Shown here: in pieces, positions 6,942 to 14,249 of the stretch
Position numbering within the stretch: the first letter of the stretch is position 1
Layout: the number at the start of each line of letters is the position of its first letter
Assembly: GCA_963660385.1 (NCBI GenBank)
Contig: CAVKWQ010000027.1
Span: 1 to 21,769 of the forward strand
Direction of reading: 5' to 3'
DNA: 21,769 nt
DNA from: Avelusimicrobium sp963660385
Lineage (GTDB): Bacteria > Elusimicrobiota > Elusimicrobia > Elusimicrobiales > Elusimicrobiaceae
Notes under the pieces: model-generated
What the model saw: the letters and a program-made list of their open reading frames with translations, nothing else
What the model was told of the DNA's origin: nothing
Database searches by the model: none
Position numbers and translations under genes: made by a program

Positions 6942-7058
6942 ATGATTTTTAACTCTTGCTCCGTTAAGCATATGTCTAAACCGTCCGTGCTAAATAACAT
7001 TATTAGCGCGGAAATGTTTATTATGCGTAAAAACGGGAGCGGAGTTTGTGTAAGATAG
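6942..7058 (+). CDS. Possible 38-codon leader peptide
   Basis: ATG at 6942 opens a 38-residue frame (MIFNSCSVKHMSKPS..., ending SGVCVR) closed by TAG at 7056. An AAAGGA lies about 11 bases upstream, a poor Shine-Dalgarno spacing. The frame spans a region that folds into a long imperfect hairpin, so it may be fortuitous. No homology or run of regulatory codons is recognised. It sits between a good promoter and an intrinsic terminator, the arrangement of a leader peptide or small RNA. Confidence 0.25.
   Translation: MIFNSCSVKHMSKPSVLNNIISAEMFIMRKNGSGVCVR
6958..7040 (+). ncRNA. Structured leader RNA or small RNA, four nested stems
   Basis: Four consecutive nested pairings form one long imperfect hairpin: 6958-6965 with 7032-7040 (one bulge), 6968-6972 with 7022-7026, 6977-6981 with 7016-7020, and 6985-6993 with 7003-7011 (nine pairs, one G-U), closed by a nine-base AT-rich loop. 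It starts about 43 bases after a promoter and is followed at 7080 by an intrinsic terminator. It is therefore either a free-standing small RNA of about 195 bases or the 5' leader of the gene at 7140. I do not recognise it as a known riboswitch class. Confidence 0.45.
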
Positions 7059-7079
7059 TATATTTTTATTTTTTAATAC

Positions 7080-7112
7080 AAACCCGCACTTTTAAAAAGA
7101 GCGGGTTTTTTT
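7080..7112 (+). terminator. Intrinsic terminator or attenuator before the MFS fusion gene
   Basis: An 8-bp stem (7080-7087 with 7101-7108, AAACCCGC/GCGGGTTT) followed by a T-run to 7112. Only 27 bases separate it from the ATG at 7140, leaving little room for another promoter. Read-through of this terminator may therefore control that gene. Confidence 0.8.
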
Positions 7113-7139
7113 ATTTATAAAAGAGGAAAAAGAAAGATA

Positions 7140-9683
7140 ATGAAAAAAGTTATAGCATCGCTGCTTAGTATCACCTTAATCGCCTTAAACACGGTATCGG
7201 CCTATGCGCAAGTACCCTTAAAAGGGGCCAAGGGCTTCCGCGCCGCCGCAAAAGTAAAAGTAACCGTTCCGGCTTCCTCTTTTTCCGTAAAACTTCCGGC
7301 GGGTGCGTCCGTAAGCACCGCCAAACTGGGCGCCACGCTTACCCGCTTAAACACGCAGGCCCGCTTGGCCCAAACTTTAACCGCCCCGCAAATCCGCCAG
7401 CGCGTGCAGGCCGGACACTTGCAGGACCTGCCCACCCGCATTTTGGCCTATCCGCAAGCAGCAGAAAGAGCCGCCTTACTGCGGGACGAATTTGTAGAAG
7501 CCGCCCTGGGCTTTCCAATTTCCAAAGAACAAATGGCAAAAGCGCTTGAATTTTGGCGCGCCGATTTAAAAAATTTCTCCGCTAATACCGCACAAAACGC
7601 CCTTTCGGATGCGGCGGCCCTCGGTGTGTTCGGGTCCCAAGAGGATGCGGCCCTTTTAACCGCTTTCTACCGCCGCGCCGTAAAAACTCCGGCGGAGCCG
7701 TTAGCGGCCTCCGTCGTGGCCAAAGCCTTACTTAAATTAAAAGACTATGACACTTTTGCAACATTTATAAAAGAGGTAAAAACCGCACAGGCCGTTGCAG
7801 GTGCGGTAGAATATGCCCGGGAACAGGGTTTATCCGTTCCGGCGGTAAGCGCACAAGAGGGAAATACCTCTTACGAATTTAAAAATGCGTGCAAAGTTAC
7901 CCTTTTGGCGGCAAATCCCGCTAAACAGGCGGTGGCTGACTATGTGGCCTTAACGCCAAAAACACCCCAGACGCTTGCAGAGCAAGCGCAATATATTGCG
8001 CCTGCTTTCAGCCCGGTGGACTTGCCCGCCCTTAATTTGCAAACCCCGGCACTTGCCGTCGCGCAGGCGGATGTATCTGCCGAAGCCGCCGAAACGCCCG
8101 GCTTGACCGCTTTTCAGCGCGGGGCCAAAAAAGCCTTACAGGCCCGCCGCACCGCCACGGAACAAAAAAGTTCCGTCAGTTTTTTAGGCCGCAGCCAAAA
8201 CACGGATAATCAAAACGCCTTGTATGGCGGGCTCCCTGTTCCCGCTTTGTGGAAAACCGCCAAAAAACTGGTGGGGGGCATAAAAAACCTTTTTGCTAAA
8301 AAAGCCACTGCGCCCGCCGCACTCCCTGCGCAGCCGCAAACGTCCACCTTTATCCAGCGGGCCAGTTTGTATATGTCCTCTTTTGTGGTGGGGCTGGAAG
8401 TTGCCACCCCGGTTATTGCGAATTTCGGCACCAGTTTCGGACTGTCGTTAGAGGATAACATTTTGGTATCGGTAGCCACCTATTTGCCGTATTCCGTGGG
8501 CGCGATTCTTTCCAACTGGTTAAAGGAAAAAATCGGCAGAAAGGCCTCTTTAAATGTGGGGCTTGGTTTGCTCGCGGCCGGGTTTACGGCCGGGGTTTCC
8601 CTGCTCGGGCTTAACGGGAATTTCGTCCCGTGGCAGGACGCTATGGCGCACTTTTATTCCATTTTGGGCTGTATTATGGCGGCCAGCACGGGCGGTGTGT
8701 TTGTGCACAACGCCATCGGCCCGATGATGACGGAAATCAGCGCGGGTGAAAGCGAACTCATCCGCCAAAAAAGAAGCGCCAATACCGAACTGGGCCGCGC
8801 TATGGGTATGGCCGCCTCGTTTGCGTTCCCGTTCATTGCAACCAAACTTTTGGGGCAGGATTGGAGTTTCACGTTTGCGATGCCGCTTCCGTTGCTGGCG
8901 GCTGCGGCGCTGGGGCTTAATTTTGCCAAAATTCCCAATACAAAACCGCAGGTATCCGCGCCCGAAGTTAAAACAGGGGAAAAAGTGGGCAAATTGGCCG
9001 CCCTTAAAAATAACGCCTATGTGCGCTTGTTTAAAGAGGAAAAGGGCGTAGCCGCACTGCTGGCCGGGCTGTTTACGATGAACGCCGTGGAAACGTGTTT
9101 TAGCAACGGCTTTTTGTTCCTCTTGCCCGGGCTGACAGAGGACCCGTCCTCGCAATATCTCTTTGGCCTTGCGCAGTTTGCCGCACCGTTTTTGCTGGGG
9201 CGCTATTTGGCCGGAAACTTTTTAAAATGGTTCCCCAAACACAATATGAGCATTGCCACGCTGTTATCGGCGGTGGGCGGTGTGGCGGCGCTTCCGCTGG
9301 CAAACGATGCTTACGCCCTGACGGCGGCTTTGTTTGCGGCCGAAACGGGTATTTCCACCGCGTTTACGCTGGCGTTTGCCCGCACGGCTAAAAACACCCA
9401 CACGCAGGACCGCGTGATTTCGCTCATCGTAGCGAGTGCCATTTCCTGCGCCTTGGGCCCGGTGCTGTTAAGCAATTTGGCTCAAAATTTAATGGATGCG
9501 GGCATCTTTTCGTCCGCCGGGGCCACGACGGCCGCGCTTATCGGAGTTCCGTCCGTATTGGAGTTGCTTTCGGCGGGGCTCTTCCACAAACTGGAAAAAA
9601 ACCAAGCCAAAGCGGCAGTCAACGGGGGGAAAAGAACCGCGCCGAATTGGCTCAAAAAAATAACAAATTATTTTAAAAAATAG
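7140..9683 (+). CDS. Large protein: signal peptide, Ala-rich domain and MFS-type transporter domain
   Basis: 847 residues, about twice a normal MFS transporter. Residues 1-23 look like a Sec signal peptide (MKKVIASLLSITLIALNTVSAYA-Q). Residues 24 to about 400 are Ala-rich and mostly helical with no recognised domain. From about 403 a polytopic region has about 12 hydrophobic segments; LSNWLKEKIGRK (458-469) resembles the MFS loop 2-3 motif A, and a Lys-rich stretch (about 617-635) falls where the central cytoplasmic loop should be. The C-terminus is short and basic. The ribosome site AGAGGAAAAAG is about 8-15 bases before the ATG. Substrate unknown. A cleaved signal peptide followed by an MFS domain poses a topology problem (see findings). 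It ends at a bidirectional terminator. Confidence 0.85.
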   Translation: MKKVIASLLSITLIALNTVSAYAQVPLKGAKGFRAAAKVKVTVPASSFSVKLPAGASVSTAKLGATLTRLNTQARLAQTLTAPQIRQRVQAGHLQDLPTRILAYPQAAERAALLRDEFVEAALGFPISKEQMAKALEFWRADLKNFSANTAQNALSDAAALGVFGSQEDAALLTAFYRRAVKTPAEPLAASVVAKALLKLKDYDTFATFIKEVKTAQAVAGAVEYAREQGLSVPAVSAQEGNTSYEFKNACKVTLLAANPAKQAVADYVALTPKTPQTLAEQAQYIAPAFSPVDLPALNLQTPALAVAQADVSAEAAETPGLTAFQRGAKKALQARRTATEQKSSVSFLGRSQNTDNQNALYGGLPVPALWKTAKKLVGGIKNLFAKKATAPAALPAQPQTSTFIQRASLYMSSFVVGLEVATPVIANFGTSFGLSLEDNILVSVATYLPYSVGAILSNWLKEKIGRKASLNVGLGLLAAGFTAGVSLLGLNGNFVPWQDAMAHFYSILGCIMAASTGGVFVHNAIGPMMTEISAGESELIRQKRSANTELGRAMGMAASFAFPFIATKLLGQDWSFTFAMPLPLLAAAALGLNFAKIPNTKPQVSAPEVKTGEKVGKLAALKNNAYVRLFKEEKGVAALLAGLFTMNAVETCFSNGFLFLLPGLTEDPSSQYLFGLAQFAAPFLLGRYLAGNFLKWFPKHNMSIATLLSAVGGVAALPLANDAYALTAALFAAETGISTAFTLAFARTAKNTHTQDRVISLIVASAISCALGPVLLSNLAQNLMDAGIFSSAGATTAALIGVPSVLELLSAGLFHKLEKNQAKAAVNGGKRTAPNWLKKITNYFKK

Positions 9684-9690
9684 GCAAGTT

Positions 9691-9722
9691 AAAGCCCCCT
9701 TGGAAATTTCCAAGGGGGCTTT
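9691..9722. terminator. Bidirectional terminator between MFS fusion and pilin genes
   Basis: A 32-base perfect palindrome (GCCCCCTTGGAAA and its complement) flanked by A and T runs, between convergent genes ending at 9683 (plus) and 9735 (minus). Confidence 0.92.
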
Positions 9723-9734
9723 TAATGAGATTAG

Positions 9735-10253
9735 TTACAGTTTGTAAAAACTTACACTACCCACCACGCTACCACCCCAACTGTGCCCAGCGCTTGGATA
9801 GGTTTTGCATATTTGGGTTGCCTTTGTTCCACCCGCCACACAGGCAAGCGTGGGAATATTATTAGTGCTATGGTCATTGGTTACAACGCCCGCCCCTATT
9901 CTTTCCGTTTGGGTGGTGGTTGCAAGACCAGTCCCCGGAGAATAAATTACCCCGACAAGCGGACTGAGTGAACTATACGCAACTAAATAATTGCCAATGC
10001 GGCACGCACCTGATGCATTGCAGTTCTTATCTCCAAAGTCCACCAGATCCACAAATTCCGAATCGGTGGGATAGCGCCCGTTAGACAAATGGAACATTGT
10101 CAAATTGTCCTTAATGCTTTTTGCTATGGGAATAGCCGCAGACATACGGGACTTCATAACCGCCTTGTCGTACTGGGGCAAAGCCACCGCCGACAAAATA
10201 CCGATAATTAACACCACAACCAACAACTCAATTAGCGTAAAACCTTTATTCAT
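9735..10253 (-). CDS. Type IV pilin-like protein (class III signal)
   Basis: 172 residues. ATG at 10253 is fixed by GGAGGAGG seven bases upstream and by the short prepilin leader MNKG, cut by prepilin peptidase between Gly4 and Phe5. The mature start FTLIELLVVVLIIGILSAVALPQY is the canonical hydrophobic assembly helix with Glu5. The C-terminal globular part holds two cysteine pairs (near CNASGAC and ACVAGG...ICKTYP). It is probably a minor or major subunit of a type IV pilus or type II secretion pseudopilus. No assembly genes are in the window. It has its own promoter and shares a terminator with the convergent upstream gene. An upstream extension to 10337 is rejected since it would cross the promoter. 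Confidence 0.93.
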   Translation of the reverse strand: MNKGFTLIELLVVVLIIGILSAVALPQYDKAVMKSRMSAAIPIAKSIKDNLTMFHLSNGRYPTDSEFVDLVDFGDKNCNASGACRIGNYLVAYSSLSPLVGVIYSPGTGLATTTQTERIGAGVVTNDHSTNNIPTLACVAGGTKATQICKTYPSAGHSWGGSVVGSVSFYKL

Positions 10254-10279
10254 AAAACCTCCTCCAAGCCTACTGTTAC

Positions 10280-10308
10280 AGTATAATACAACTTTGCCCA
10301 AATGACAA
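10280..10308 (-). promoter_or_regulatory. Sigma-70 promoter of the first pilin gene
   Basis: TTGTCA (10308-10303), a 17-base spacer and TATACT (10285-10280) on the minus strand. The -35 box abuts a copy of the repeat-family loop sequence (ACCCTGCGGGCCGC on the plus strand at 10308-10321), and the GTCAT head shared by that family falls in the -35 box. Confidence 0.75.
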
Positions 10309-10536
10309 CCCTGCGGGCCGCACGCTGCGCGCCGCACCTTGCAGGCCGCTACTCTATACGCTGGGAAACAATTAGTTGGGCAACACTATTTCTGGTGTGG
10401 CGTGCTTTTTGGCAACCAAACGGCAACGACAGATCCCGGAACCCTGCGGGCGGCAGATTGTCCGCACCCTTTTGATTAATAAAGCAATACTCTTTTTGTA
10501 ATGTTGTCAACTAACGAAACGACAACCAAACTTTTT

Positions 10537-10577
10537 GTCATTTCCGAGTGTAGGCTAACGCGGAGCGTTCGGAAATC
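10537..10577. repeat. GTCAT/GATC palindromic repeat copy
   Basis: GTCATTTCCGA (10537-10547) pairs with TCGGAAATC (10569-10577). The loop (about 21 bases) contains GCGGAGCG. Confidence 0.6.
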
Positions 10578-10683
10578 TGCTGTTCGTCTTTACTGTTCCC
10601 TTGCGAAAAGACGGATCCCCGGACGATCCTCGCTGGCAGACTTCTAATATGAGGGCAACAACACAACTAACACCCCAAAAGGT

Positions 10684-10710
10684 AGATCCTGAAACAAGTT
10701 CAGGATGACC
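10684..10710. repeat. GTCAT/GATC palindromic repeat copy, short loop
   Basis: ATCCTGAA (10686-10693) and TTCAGGAT (10699-10706) form a perfect 8-bp stem with loop ACAAG, followed by GACC. Palindromes of this ATCCTGAA-loop-TTCAGGATGAC type are dispersed in many bacterial genomes. Confidence 0.8.
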
Positions 10711-10726
10711 GCTAATTTATAACAAC

Positions 10727-10769
10727 GGATCCCCGAACCCTGCGGGCCGCCAAACACTCGGGGATGACG
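10727..10769. repeat. GTCAT/GATC palindromic repeat copy, long loop
   Basis: ATCCCCGA (10729-10736) pairs with TCGGGGAT (10758-10765). The 21-base loop is ACCCTGCGGGCCGCCAAACAC-like, the same loop core as in the copy inside the second pilin gene. Confidence 0.8.
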
Positions 10770-10798
10770 ACATAAATAAGGAATTTCTTTATGGTATT

Positions 10799-10832
10799 GG
10801 CGGCCCGTACGTTGCCTATAAAAAACGGCTTG
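10799..10832. repeat. Direct copy 1 of a 34-base repeat
   Basis: 34 bases matching 10912-10945 at 31 positions, ending in CTATAAAAAACGGCTTG. It lacks the inverted partner that the second copy has and is probably a truncated element. Confidence 0.75.
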
Positions 10833-10912
10833 GGGGGGTGTTGTGTCGTTAAGCGGGTCTTGCCCTTCCCATTTTGTTGCTGTTGCCGTGGTCGTTGCCG
10901 TCCGCTGTTAAG

Positions 10913-11036
10913 GCCGCCCGTGCGTTGTCTATAAAAAACGGCTTGAACGAAAAGATATTTTGATTTGTTTGAGCCCGTTAGGGGCGAGTTATCAAAATAT
11001 CCGTTCAAGCCTGTTTTTTATAACGCTTTGGGCGGC
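10913..11036. repeat. Large inverted repeat (about 125 bases)
   Basis: Left arm 10913-10964 and right arm 10991-11036 are imperfect inverted copies. They share TATAAAAAAC, GGCTTGAACG and ATATTTTGAT in inverted order. The 26-base centre itself contains GCCCGTTAGGGGC. The whole can fold as a very long hairpin. It codes for no transposase and has no obvious flanking target duplication. Confidence 0.75.
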
Positions 11037-11046
11037 GAGTTTTTTG

Positions 11047-11072
11047 TTACTTTTTGTCGGTACAAAAAGTAA
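11047..11072. repeat. Perfect 11-bp hairpin after the efflux operon
   Basis: TTACTTTTTGT (11047-11057) and ACAAAAAGTAA (11062-11072) around CGGT, five bases past the stop codon at 11078. No T-run follows on either strand, so it is not a standard terminator, though it may protect or punctuate the operon's 3' end. Confidence 0.7.
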
Positions 11073-11077
11073 GGTAT

Positions 11078-12304
11078 TTACTCATAGCGCAGCGCATCAA
11101 TCGGCGTAAGTTTGGAAGCCTTATAGGCGGGGTAAAACCCAAAGAAAACGCCCGTCGCCGCAGAGAAGCCCACGGCCAAAAGCACCGCGGAAATATTCAG
11201 GTCCGCCGGGATGGAGGAGTTCGCCGCCACTAAGAGCGTTATCCCAACGCCCACGATAATGCCTATCAGCCCGCCAATGCAAGAAAGCGTAACCGATTCC
11301 ACCAAAAACTGCATACAAATATCCCAACTGGTGGCGCCAATCGCCATACGGATACCGATTTCGCGCGTGCGCTCGGTAACGGACACCAGCATAATGTTCA
11401 TTACGCCAATGCCGCCCACAATAAGGGACACCGCACCAATCGCGCCTAAAAGCAAACTCATCGTTTTGCCCATTGTTTTGGCCTGCTCAATAAACGAGGC
11501 AAAATCGTCCAACTGGAAATCGTCTTTTCCAAGCGGGTGAATACGGTGCGTATTGCGCACGGCATTTTGGATGTCCACCTTGGTATTTTCAATGGTGTTA
11601 AAATCGGCTACCTTAATGACCACACGGTCCAGGGCGCGGCGGTCCGAACTGTTCCACCCGGCGTTCATTTTCACCTTGCCCGTAGTATAGGGGATAAGGG
11701 CGCCCTCGTCCATATCAAAGCCCATCCCGCTTTGGCCCGTTTTTTGTACCACGCCCACCACCTTAAAGGGGATGTTGTCTAACACCACGACTTTATTTAG
11801 CGGGTCCACATCGCTGAAAATCGTCTTGGCGGCGGACGCACCGATAACCATTACCTGCGCATATTCCGAAATTTCCTTTTCGGTAAACTGGCGGCCCGAT
11901 TCTATCGGCCAATCATATGTTTTAAAAATATCGGTGTCCGTAGCCAGCACATCCAAGGACACGCTGGTATTGCGGTATTTTACGTCAAAGCCCGTGCTGA
12001 TGTAGGGGGCTGCTGCGGCCACGCCGGGCACTTCGCGGATAGCAAGTACATCGTCCATAGTTACGTCCTTAGGGGAGGAAATACTCTCGTCCAAATCCCA
12101 GGGCTGGCGCAAAAACAAAATGTTGGTGCCAAAGCGGGAAACACTGTCAGACACACTCTTTTGCGCCCCGGAGCCGACGGCCAACATCGTAATAACCGCC
12201 GACACGCCGATAACAATACCCAAACTCGTCAACGCGGCGCGCATTTTATTGGCAAAAATCGCTTTGAGCGAAATCTTAAAAATAGAGTAGAAGGAATCCC
12301 ACAT
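11078..12304 (-). CDS. MacB-type ABC transporter permease (FtsX family)
   Basis: 408 residues. The order is typical of stand-alone MacB permeases: one N-terminal span (about 24-45, in ANKMRAALTSLGIVIGVSAVI), a large periplasmic MacB_PCD domain (about 46-280), then three spans (about 283-308, 333-359, 372-395) with the loop SVTERTREIGIRMAIGA and a C-terminus in AYKASKLTPIDALRYE. It works with the ATPase encoded just upstream as a mechanotransmission-type exporter that passes substrate through the MacA-type adaptor and the outer-membrane channel. The ATG follows the ATPase stop by one base. Last gene of the operon. Substrate (macrolide, peptide, lipid or other) cannot be told. Confidence 0.92.
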   Translation of the reverse strand: MWDSFYSIFKISLKAIFANKMRAALTSLGIVIGVSAVITMLAVGSGAQKSVSDSVSRFGTNILFLRQPWDLDESISSPKDVTMDDVLAIREVPGVAAAAPYISTGFDVKYRNTSVSLDVLATDTDIFKTYDWPIESGRQFTEKEISEYAQVMVIGASAAKTIFSDVDPLNKVVVLDNIPFKVVGVVQKTGQSGMGFDMDEGALIPYTTGKVKMNAGWNSSDRRALDRVVIKVADFNTIENTKVDIQNAVRNTHRIHPLGKDDFQLDDFASFIEQAKTMGKTMSLLLGAIGAVSLIVGGIGVMNIMLVSVTERTREIGIRMAIGATSWDICMQFLVESVTLSCIGGLIGIIVGVGITLLVAANSSIPADLNISAVLLAVGFSAATGVFFGFYPAYKASKLTPIDALRYE

Positions 12305-12305
12305 A

Positions 12306-12992
12306 TTATTTTTGAACCTCGTCGCTTATTTTTTCGCCGTCTTTAAATTTAATCAGGCGCGAGGCAAACTCGGCAATGTCCGGCTCGTGCGTGATTAAAA
12401 TAATGGTTTTGCCCATTTCTTTATTAAGGCGCGTGAATAAATCCATTACCTCAATACTCATTTTGGTATCCAGGTTACCCGTCGGCTCGTCGGCAAAGAT
12501 AATGGGAGCATCGCACACCAAACTGCGCGCAATCGCCACGCGCTGCTGCTGGCCGCCCGAAAGTTGGTTCGGCAGGTGGAAGGCGCGCTTTTCAAGCCCT
12601 ACGGCCTTTAAAGCCGCCAAGGCTTTTTCGCGCCGCAGGTGGGCGGGCGTGTGGTTGTAAATCATCGGCAGTTCCACATTTTCCACGGCGGTGGTGCGCT
12701 TAATTAAGTTAAAGCCCTGGAACACAAAGCCAATCTTGTGGTTGCGCACCCCGGCCAGTTTGGAAAGTTGCGTAGCCGTTACGTCTATGCCGTCCAAAAT
12801 ATACTTGCCGCTCGTCGGTTTATCCAAGCAACCCAAAATATTCATAAAGGTTGACTTGCCCGAGCCGGACGGACCCATTACGGCCACAAACTCGCCTTTT
12901 TCTATGGACACACTCACGCCGTTAAGCGCGCGCACTTCCACATCGCCCAGTTTGTAAATTTTGTACAAATTCTGCGTATCAATCAGCGGCAT
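12306..12992 (-). CDS. MacB/LolD-type ABC transporter ATPase
   Basis: 228 residues, the standard size. Walker A is GPSGSGKST (40-48), the Q-loop is in FQGFNLI (about 91-97), the signature is LSGGQQQRVAIARS (144-157), Walker B is IIFADEPTGNLD (164-175) and the switch His is in LITHEPD (His202). All catalytic residues are present. It powers the partner permease from the cytoplasmic side. TAGGAG, overlapping the adaptor stop codon at 13002, is the ribosome site, nine bases separating the two genes. Confidence 0.95.
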   Translation of the reverse strand: MPLIDTQNLYKIYKLGDVEVRALNGVSVSIEKGEFVAVMGPSGSGKSTFMNILGCLDKPTSGKYILDGIDVTATQLSKLAGVRNHKIGFVFQGFNLIKRTTAVENVELPMIYNHTPAHLRREKALAALKAVGLEKRAFHLPNQLSGGQQQRVAIARSLVCDAPIIFADEPTGNLDTKMSIEVMDLFTRLNKEMGKTIILITHEPDIAEFASRLIKFKDGEKISDEVQK

Positions 12993-13001
12993 AAGTTGCT
13001 C

Positions 13002-14246
13002 CTAGCGGCGTCTGCCGGGGCGGGGCGGGCGCATACTATCCGTAGAGCCGGAAGCCTTCAAATCATTTTCGCCCACGACTACGAGGTCGCCCTCTTTAAT
13101 ATCGCCTTCGGTAATTTCGGTATTTTTGGTGGCAATAATGCCGATTTTTACGTCCACGCGTTCCAACTCTTTCCCAGGTTCCATTTTCCACACGCCCGTA
13201 TTTTCGTATGTTTGCGTGTTCGTGGAGGGGGAGAAGCGCAAGGCTTCGTTCGGCACAACCAACACGCCCTTTTTATCCGTTGTGCGGATAGTAAGGGTAG
13301 CCGTCATACCGGGTTTTAAGCGCAAATCGCTGTTGTCCACATCAATCACCACGGTATAGGTGGTGCTGGACGAAGACGACGAAGAAGAGGAACTGGAACT
13401 ATCCACATAGTTGGTGCGCACCTGGCGGACCGTACCGTGGAAGGTTTCGCCCATATAGCCGTCCAGCGTAAAATCGGCCGTTTGGCCGGGCTGAATTTTC
13501 ACAATATCGGCCTCGGACACCTTGGCTTCAATCTGCATTTTGGTTAAATCCTGCGCCACTACAAAGAGTTCCGGCGTGGAGAACCCGGCGGTAATGGTCT
13601 GCCCTTCGCTCACCTTGCGCGTGAGGACCATACCGTCAATGGGGGAGACGATTTTCGTATTAGACAAATCTTTTTCCGCCGTTTCCAGGTTGGACTGCGC
13701 CTGCACCACCTGCGCCTGCGCAGAGTTCAAATTGCTTTTGGCGTTTACAAAGGCCAGTTCGTATTCCTCCAAGTTTACTTTGGAAACATAGTCCTTTTTA
13801 TACAGGGCGGAATAACGCTCGTAGTTCTTTTTAGCCAAGCGGTAGGAAACCTCGGCCGACGCCAAACTTTCCTTAGCGGACGACAGGCGCGCCTTGGCCT
13901 CGGCCAGCGAAGCCAAAATTTGGGTCTGGTCAATTACGGCCATTAAATCGCCTTTCTTTACTTGGCTGTTGTAATCCACATAAATCTTTAAGATTTCGCC
14001 GGACACCAGCGCGCCGACTTCCGTCGTGTTCACGGGGTTAATCGGGCCGGAGGCTTCCACGATATCCACAATGTCGCCTTTTTTTACTTCCGCCGTCTTA
14101 AACAGCGGGGCAGGCGGCGCGGCAAAGAAATACGCCTTTACCGCCCACGCGGCGGCAACAATTACCGCCAAAATAAGGAGTTTTTTCCACCACGAAAGGT
14201 GCCAAAACCCTTTTATCATCCGTTTAAAAATATTTTCTTTTTTCAT
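13002..14246 (-). CDS. MacA-type periplasmic adaptor (HlyD/membrane fusion protein)
   Basis: 414 residues. A basic N-terminus and one span (about 21-41) anchor it in the inner membrane. Then follow a beta-barrel/lipoyl half (about 50-105), a long alpha-helical hairpin (about 108-195, heptad-like LAEAKARLSSAKESLASAE), the second lipoyl half (SPIDGMVLTRKVSEGQTI) and a C-terminal barrel. Residues 283-294 are twelve consecutive serines inside the barrel domain, encoded by mixed Ser codons (13365-13400). The end is Arg/Pro-rich (RPPRPGRRR). It bridges the ATPase/permease pair and the TolC-type channel. The start follows the channel gene's stop by three bases. Confidence 0.93.
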   Translation of the reverse strand: MKKENIFKRMIKGFWHLSWWKKLLILAVIVAAAWAVKAYFFAAPPAPLFKTAEVKKGDIVDIVEASGPINPVNTTEVGALVSGEILKIYVDYNSQVKKGDLMAVIDQTQILASLAEAKARLSSAKESLASAEVSYRLAKKNYERYSALYKKDYVSKVNLEEYELAFVNAKSNLNSAQAQVVQAQSNLETAEKDLSNTKIVSPIDGMVLTRKVSEGQTITAGFSTPELFVVAQDLTKMQIEAKVSEADIVKIQPGQTADFTLDGYMGETFHGTVRQVRTNYVDSSSSSSSSSSSSTTYTVVIDVDNSDLRLKPGMTATLTIRTTDKKGVLVVPNEALRFSPSTNTQTYENTGVWKMEPGKELERVDVKIGIIATKNTEITEGDIKEGDLVVVGENDLKASGSTDSMRPPRPGRRR

Positions 14247-14249
14247 AAA

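Larger units (their letters stand above)
10308..11077. repeat. Non-coding repeat-rich region between pilin and efflux operon
   Basis: About 770 bases with no credible gene. Copies or fragments of two repeat types fill it. Type 1 is GTCAT...GATC palindromes with a loop resembling ACCCTGCGGGCCGCC (10308-10321 and 10441-10451 are loop fragments; complete or near-complete copies are listed separately). Type 2 is the CGTTGTCTATAAAAAACGGCTTG element, in two direct copies and one inverted copy. The frame at 10712-11008 on the minus strand merely translates these repeats. Confidence 0.8.

Noticed and set aside
8550..9155. Antisense frame of 201 codons inside the MFS fusion gene
   Set aside because: Composition shadow of a hydrophobic gene; no start site signal or recognisable domain.
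10712..11008. 98-codon minus-strand frame in the repeat region
   Set aside because: It consists of translated repeats and low-complexity Gln/Arg; no ribosome site.
11047..11072. Terminator for the efflux operon
   Set aside because: The stem is good but no T-run follows its 3' arm in the minus direction.
10308..11077. CRISPR array
   Set aside because: Repeats are palindromes of differing size and orientation with no regular spacers, and there are no cas genes in the window.
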